Shown: piece after piece, positions 59,126 to 64,000 of the stretch
Layout: each line of letters starts with the position of its first letter
Position numbering within the stretch: the first letter of the stretch is position 1
From: Metamycoplasma subdolum
GTDB lineage: Bacteria > Bacillota_I > Bacilli_A > Mycoplasmatales > Metamycoplasmataceae
Reading direction: 5' to 3'
NCBI RefSeq assembly: GCF_033546815.1
Contig: NZ_CP137846.1
Coordinates: 124,001-188,000, forward strand
Length of the DNA stretch: 64,000 nt
Translations under genes and position numbers: made by a program
The notes under the pieces: generated by a model
Told to the model about the DNA's origin: nothing
Seen by the model: only the letters and a program-made list of their open reading frames with translations
Databases searched by the model: none

Positions 59126-59151
59126 ACTAGCAAAATTTTTTGCTAGTTTTT
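59126..59151 (+). terminator. pepC terminator
   Basis: ACTAGCAAAA TT TTTTGCTAGT hairpin plus T's. Confidence 0.85.
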
Positions 59152-59304
59152 ATATCTTAGTTTTTTACCTATTTTTTTTAATAAAAAATACAACCTTTTC
59201 TTTAAAAATATACTTTTAATAATTTAGTAATATTAACTTACTTTTATTATTTAATCTTTATAATTTTAGTAAAATAAAAAGATAGTAATTTAAAAGAGAA
59301 AAAC

Positions 59305-59598
59305 ATGATCGGAATAGACTTAACGAATATCAAAAGATTTGAAAATCTAAGTTTAAATGTGATTAAAAAAATTTTGCACAAAGATGAATTTAAAGAGTTT
59401 GAAAAAACTAATGATAAAGCAAAATTTTTAGCAACTCGTTGAGCAATCAAAGAAGCAATTTTTAAAGCTGACAATCAATTCAAAGATTTTAGTAAAGTTT
59501 TTCTTAAAAAAGATGAAGAAGGAAGATATATATTTCTAGATTTTGAAATTTCTACTAGTAAAGAAGATGACTACATTATTGCAATTGCAAAAAAATAA
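59305..59598 (+). CDS. acpS: Holo-[acyl-carrier-protein] synthase
   Basis: 97 residues, shorter than the usual 115-125. Motifs IGIDLTNIKRFE at 2-13 (usual GiDivei.R) and FLATRWAIKEAIFKA at about 45-60 (usual W..KEA..KA). Moves phosphopantetheine from CoA to acyl carrier protein. First gene of a run acpS-plsC-scpA-scpB. Confidence 0.92.
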
Positions 59599-59607
59599 GG
59601 AGAAATT

Positions 59608-60396
59608 ATGAAATTAAAAACACGTTTGTTTTGACATTCTGGAGCACTTTTAAGTGCCTATTGTGGCTTAAAAGCAAAAGCTAGAAGAGCAAAAAGAATG
59701 CCTGATTTTTATTCAAGAATTGAAAAAACAAACTATTTCCAAAAACAAGCAAAGAAAGCTCTAAATGCTTATGGAATTAAATTAAATGTTAAAGGTTTTG
59801 AAAATGTGCCTGATAGTGCATGCCTTATAATTCCAAACCATTCAACATATTTAGACCCAATCATTATGGCTTATGCTCTTTCAAATCGCGGCGATGGTGA
59901 AAAAACATCAAAAAACTTCAATTTTTTAGCAAAAAATGAAGTTGCTAAAAAGAAAGGCATTAAACTAATTGCTGAATATATTGAAACAGTTTTCATTGAC
60001 ACAGCAAATCCTCGTGAAGCCGTTAAAACCTTAATTGAGTTTGGGAAAATTGTTAAAGAAAATAAAACTTGTGGAATTGTTTTTGCTGAAGGTACAAGAA
60101 CTCGCGATGGAAAAATTGGAACTTTTCAATTAGGAGCATTCAAAATTGCTCAAGCAAACTTTTTACCAGTAGTCCCTGTTACTATAAATAATGCAGTAAA
60201 TGCGATGGATAAAAATCGTGACGCTATGCTTGAAGTTGAAGTAATATTCCATCCAATGTTAAAACCAGCACAATTTCAAACTGTTGAAACTAAAGTTTAT
60301 GCCGACTATGTACAAAAAATAGTTGAGAAAGACTATAAAGAACAAGTAATAACTTCACCAGAAACACAAAAAAATACTTATTCAAAAAGAGATTAG
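59608..60396 (+). CDS. plsC: 1-acyl-glycerol-3-phosphate acyltransferase
   Basis: 262 residues from ATG 59608 (AAGGAG site); TGA as Trp in RLFWHSG. PlsC motifs: NHSTYLD (NHx4D, H78/D83), FVDTANPR-like FIDTANPREA, FAEGTRTRDGKIG and PVVPVTIN. Makes phosphatidic acid. A short N-terminal hydrophobic segment may touch the membrane. Confidence 0.95.
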
Positions 60397-60399
60397 ATT

Positions 60400-61212
60400 A
60401 TGCCTGAAGAATTAAAAAAACCAACCGTTAGAGAAATTTCAATAAGTGAAGATAAAGAAAAAGAAAATGTAAAAAATGCCGGCGAAAAGCATACTTTTCA
60501 CCTTGCCAATTTCAACGGACCTCTTGATTTACTAGTAACGTTAATTAAAGAAAAAAATGTTAGCATTTTTGATGTTGACCTTGCCGAACTTGCAAGTCAA
60601 TATCTAGAAATCATTAAAAACATTGAACCTTATGAATTTGACATGGCTAGTGAATATTTAGTCATGGGTGCAACTTTGCTTCAACTTAAAGCAAGAATGT
60701 TACTTGCCGATCCTGAAGTTGAAGAAGAAGTAAAGAAAGAAAAGAAAAGATTACTTGAACAAATTGCTGAATATCAAAAATTCAAAGAAATTAGTCAAGT
60801 GCTTAAAAAACAAGAAGAAATTAGACAAAACTTTTATACTAAAGATCCAGAAGAAACTGCTGAATTTGAACGTCCAATTGATGCAACGGTGCTTGAAGGA
60901 CATGCAAATAGTTCAAGGCTAGTTGTTGCAATTAGAAAAATGTTTGAAAGAGTTTATGCTGAATTAATTCGTAACGTTACTATTACTACTATTGCTATTT
61001 CGCCAGAAGAGCAAAAACAAAGAATTATTCAACTTTTTAAAGGGAGAGATGAACTTGAATTTCAAGAAGTTTTCAATGTTCCATCAACAGGCCACTTTGT
61101 AATAACATTACTAGCAATTTTAGATCTTGCTAGACAACAAATTGTTATAATGAGGCAAGATGAAGATGAAGGACTAATTTATTTCAGAAAAGGAGAAATG
61201 TATGAAGAATAA
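60400..61212 (+). CDS. scpA: Segregation and condensation protein A
   Basis: 270 residues. ScpA kleisin: FNGPLDLLVTLIKEKNVSIFDVDLAELASQYLEII near 38-72, YLVMGATLLQLKARMLL, and a C-terminal winged helix (FLVT-LLAILDLARQQIVIMRQ). Bridges SMC heads. The first 28 residues are charged and not conserved. Overlaps scpB by 11 bases. Confidence 0.97.
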   Translation: MPEELKKPTVREISISEDKEKENVKNAGEKHTFHLANFNGPLDLLVTLIKEKNVSIFDVDLAELASQYLEIIKNIEPYEFDMASEYLVMGATLLQLKARMLLADPEVEEEVKKEKKRLLEQIAEYQKFKEISQVLKKQEEIRQNFYTKDPEETAEFERPIDATVLEGHANSSRLVVAIRKMFERVYAELIRNVTITTIAISPEEQKQRIIQLFKGRDELEFQEVFNVPSTGHFVITLLAILDLARQQIVIMRQDEDEGLIYFRKGEMYEE

Positions 61213-61831
61213 AATTATTGAAGCTTTAATATTTTTTCAAGGTTCAGAAGGACTAAGCTCTGAACAAGTAAAAAATGTTTTTAAATTACAAACTGTAGCA
61301 GAAGCAAGAAGAGTATTAAAGGATTTTATGGCTGAATTTAATAAACTAGATCGTGGAATCAAAGTTCATGAATTCAATGATAACTTTAAATTTTTAACTG
61401 TTGAAAGTGTGAAACCTTATATTCAAGATTTAGTAACAGCAACTAGAAGACAAAGTTTATCAATGGCATCAATGGAAGTTTTGGGAATAGTTGCTTATAA
61501 ACAACCGGTTACTCGTTCAATGATAAGTAACATCCGTGGTGTTGATTCTAACTCAATTGTTGCTAATTTACTAGCAAAAGGAATTATTGAAGAAGTTGGA
61601 GTTTCACCTACACCTGGAAATCCAATTTTATATGGAATTACTAATAAGTTTTATGACTATTTTAAAATCAAAACTTTAGCTGAACTTCCCCCATTTCCTG
61701 AGTTTAATCAATACTCAAATGAGGAAGAAGAAGGCGAACTTATTGATAAAGAATTTAACTTATTTGATTCACAAAGACAAGATACTAACAATGATGGTAT
61801 ATTAATCGCTGAAGCGGGCGATAATGATTAA
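61202..61831 (+). CDS. scpB: Segregation and condensation protein B
   Basis: 209 residues with two winged-helix domains: KIIEALIFFQGSEGLSSEQV and MEVLGIVAYKQPVTRSMISNIRGVDSNSIVANLL. Works with ScpA in the SMC complex. AGGAGAA site; last 8 bases overlap the next gene. Confidence 0.97.
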   Translation: MKNKIIEALIFFQGSEGLSSEQVKNVFKLQTVAEARRVLKDFMAEFNKLDRGIKVHEFNDNFKFLTVESVKPYIQDLVTATRRQSLSMASMEVLGIVAYKQPVTRSMISNIRGVDSNSIVANLLAKGIIEEVGVSPTPGNPILYGITNKFYDYFKIKTLAELPPFPEFNQYSNEEEEGELIDKEFNLFDSQRQDTNNDGILIAEAGDND

Positions 61832-62657
61832 AATTAAAGCCAAAACTAACGATATTGGCAGAACACTTTTTAAATTTTTAGTAAAAATCTTGGATAATGT
61901 TCCAGTTTCAAGAATTGAAAGAATTTTTAGACAAAAAGATGTTAAAATCAATGGCTTAAAAACAAATGATAAACAATACAAAATTCAAGAAAACGATGAA
62001 ATTTTAGTTTATGGAATTACTGAAGCAAACAAAGAATTTGTCTTGCCTAAAGCAGAAATTTCATTTAAGCTAATTTACGAAGATAAAAATATTTTAATTA
62101 TTGATAAACCAATAAACATTGCAATGCATAGCGAAGAAAATTGCCTTGATTATCAAGTTTTAAAATACTTAAATTACAAAAAAACTAGTTCATTCATCCC
62201 AGCTTCAATTGGAAGAATTGATAAAAAAACTTCAGGTTTAGTTGTATATGCTAAGAACTATGAAACATTAGTAGAATTTGATGCAAAAACAAAGTTTTTT
62301 GACAAAGTTTATCAATTTGTAAGTGATTTTAATGAGAAAAAATTAGATATTACAGTTCATCTTAAAAAAGATATTGATAATGAAAAAATGGTAGTTGATA
62401 AAACTTTTGGTGTAAAAGCAAGAACAATTTTTTGACAAGAAAATAATAAAAAATTTGCTCAAATATTGACTGGAAAAAAACATCAAATTAGAGCAACTTT
62501 ACAACATTTAAATTGTCCAATTTTAGGTGATTTAAAATATGGCGGAAAATTTGCAAAAAGAATGTTTTTACATTCCTATTCAATTACATTTCATTCATTA
62601 AGTGAAAAATTTAAAGAATATAACGAACAAACTTTTATTGCACCAACTAAATGATAA
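61824..62657 (+). CDS. 23S rRNA pseudouridine synthase (RluC/RluD family)
   Basis: 277 residues; the stop is TAA 62655-62657 after Trp (TGA). N-terminal S4-like domain (SRIERIFRQKDVKING), catalytic motif IGRIDKKTSGLVVYAKN (usual HRLDxxTSGL) with the Asp present, TGKKHQIRATLQHLNCPILGD and the C-terminal FLHSYSITF. Specific rRNA site not inferable. Overlaps scpB by 8 bases; gatC begins 11 bases on. Confidence 0.93.
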
Positions 62658-62668
62658 AAGAGGTTAAA

Positions 62669-62971
62669 ATGAACGATGAAAAATTTAAGAAATTAGCTAA
62701 TGATTTGCTTTTTGAACCAAGCGATGAAATTATCAAAATGGCAAAAAAACTTCTAAGTTCAATTGACAAAGAATTAAAAAAACTTGATGAAATTAATCTT
62801 GATAATGTTAAGCCAATGAGCCATATTTCAGAAAAAAAATTAAGCTTTGATTTATTAAGAGATGATGTTGAGAACAAAGAATTTTTAATCAAAAAAGAAG
62901 ATCTTTTAGCAAATACATCAAAACATAATGACGATTTTGTTTTAATAAAGAAGGTAATCAATGAAGCATAA
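62669..62971 (+). CDS. gatC: Asp/Glu-tRNA amidotransferase subunit C
   Basis: 100 residues from ATG 62669 (AGAGGT upstream; an in-frame ATG at 62651 overlaps the previous gene end). All-helical belt of GatCAB with VKPMSHISEKKLSFDLLRDD in place of V.Pm.h......LReD. Overlaps gatA by 11 bases. Confidence 0.9.
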   Translation: MNDEKFKKLANDLLFEPSDEIIKMAKKLLSSIDKELKKLDEINLDNVKPMSHISEKKLSFDLLRDDVENKEFLIKKEDLLANTSKHNDDFVLIKKVINEA

Positions 62972-64000
62972 TAAAACAGATTTAAAAAAAGCTTTAAAAA
63001 ATCTTCTAGAAGATAAAAATCACGCCATTTCTTATGTTTACAAAGATGCAAAACTTAAAGATCAAGGAAGCTTAAAAGGTTCAATCTATACTTTAAAAGA
63101 TAACTATGCAACCAAAGATGCAATTTCACGTGCTTCATCTCTCATTTTAGAAAATTTTCAACCTCATTATGATGCAACTATTAGAACACTTTTAGACAAC
63201 GCAGGAGCAACCTTAATTGCTAAAACTAACCTTGATGAATTTGGTCTTGGCGGAAGTGGCGAATATTCAGCATTTGGACTAATAAAACATCCAAAAAATG
63301 ACAAACATTTAGTAGGTGGTTCTTCTTCAGGAGCTGCAGCAACTTTTTCAGATGAAATAACTTTTGCAATTGGATCTGATACTGGAGATTCAGTTAGAAA
63401 ACCTGCATCAAATATTGGAAAAGTAGGCTTTAAACCAAGCTATGGAGCGATTAGCAGATTTGGGCTTTTTGCCTTTGCAACTTCATTAGATACAGTAGCT
63501 TATTTTACTCATAATATTTATGATGCTGCCTTACTTTCTTCAGTTCTTTTTAAGCAAGATTTAGAGCATGATCTTTCATCTGTAAAAGTTGAATTTTCGG
63601 CAAAAAAAATTAAGTCAGTTAAACCTAAAACTATTGCTTATTTAGATTGCTTTGATTTACTTGAAAAATCAGTAAAAAAAGCATATGAAAATTTAATAAA
63701 AAAACTTGAAAAAGAAGGTATTAAACTTGCTAAAATTAAGCCTGATGAAACCCTTTTAAATTCTATTGATGTACTTTATAAGGTTATCGCTTTTTCTGAA
63801 GCGAGCTCTAATTTAGCAAACCTTGATGGACTTAAATTTGGCGTGCAAAAAGAAGATAAAGATTGAAGCCAAACTTTTATTAAAACAAGAAGTGAAAAAC
63901 TTGGAAAAATGGTTCAATCTAGACTTATTTTAGGAAGTTATTTTTTAGAACATAATAACCAAATAAAATACTTTTTAAAAGCAAAAAAAATGCGCCGTTA
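62961..64000 (+). CDS. gatA: Asp/Glu-tRNA amidotransferase subunit A (5' part)
   Basis: About 346 residues of an amidase-signature enzyme; it runs off the right edge. Catalytic Lys46 in YTLKDNYA, cis-Ser in GGSSSGAAA (121-123), nucleophile Ser144 in GSDTGDSVRKPAS (usual TGGS). Releases ammonia from glutamine for GatB to amidate Glu-tRNA-Gln. TGA as Trp near 63865. gatB is presumably beyond the window. Confidence 0.96.

Overview
The window is a 64 kb piece of a Mollicutes (mycoplasma) chromosome. It is very AT-rich, UGA is read as tryptophan throughout (almost every long gene has in-frame TGA and continues through it), lipoproteins dominate the surface proteome, and gene content is reduced. 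CIRCE-controlled ClpB without its N-domain, an eight-subunit F-ATPase operon, acetate kinase, KtrAB-type potassium uptake, a Pst system and LspA fit the hominis-group mycoplasmas (Mycoplasmopsis/Metamycoplasma type). I cannot name the species. All CDS coordinates were rebuilt with genetic code 4, so a coordinate may differ from a standard-code ORF call.

Layout. 1-475: start of a minus-strand lipoprotein. 553-1485: a Fic-domain protein with an altered catalytic motif. 1599-4597: a compact restriction-modification cassette (XRE-type regulator, N6-adenine methylase, PD-(D/E)XK nuclease). 4663-6590: ychF, tdk and tRNA-Lys. 6626-8852: clpB with a CIRCE operator. 8993-15990: the ATP synthase operon (AtpI-like, B, E, F, H, A, G, D, C). 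16084-24094: a 1,862-residue lipoprotein with an SGNH-like N-terminus, co-transcribed behind ktrB, with ktrA divergent. 24328-29979: ileS-lspA, rpsT, a YgjP-like metalloprotease, a membrane protein and a dUTPase-like gene. 30061-32203: tRNA-Leu, a membrane protein, 5S rRNA and whiA. 32337-39003: ackA, a pair of ABC exporter half-transporters and a phosphohexomutase-like protein without a recognisable active site. 39195-39797: rpsD with a structured leader. 40209-46274: a 2,021-residue lipoprotein alternating FIVAR-like helical repeats and BspA-like leucine-rich modules, with 273-bp tandem repeats and an upstream T17 tract. 46879-47046: tRNA-Leu and tRNA-Lys. 47381-52271: pstS, a short leader ORF overlapping a terminator hairpin, a fused pstC-pstA, pstB and phoU. 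52293-53142: a Doc/Fic-like protein and a 50-residue ORF. 53218-53300: SRP RNA on the minus strand. 53398-59114: a GGCT-domain protein, uvrC, an ABC-F protein with one decayed ATP site, and pepC. 59305-64000: acpS, plsC, scpA, scpB, a pseudouridine synthase, gatC and the start of gatA.

How the genes work together. ATP synthase, AckA and KtrAB serve energy and ion balance. Pst/PhoU takes up phosphate. LspA matures the several lipoproteins encoded here, which together with the ABC exporters make up the cell-surface programme. No insertion sequence, prophage, CRISPR array or replication origin was seen. Promoters are recognisable mainly by TATAAT -10 boxes; in several cases the box is only 6-11 bases from the start codon, implying leaderless mRNA.

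The points most worth a second look are the pst leader ORF/terminator, the two mutually exclusive hairpins before rpsD, the T17 tract and recent repeat duplication in the surface lipoprotein, the SGNH lipoprotein without a serine nucleophile, the phosphohexomutase pseudoenzyme, the asymmetric ABC-F protein, and two unrelated Fic-type proteins.
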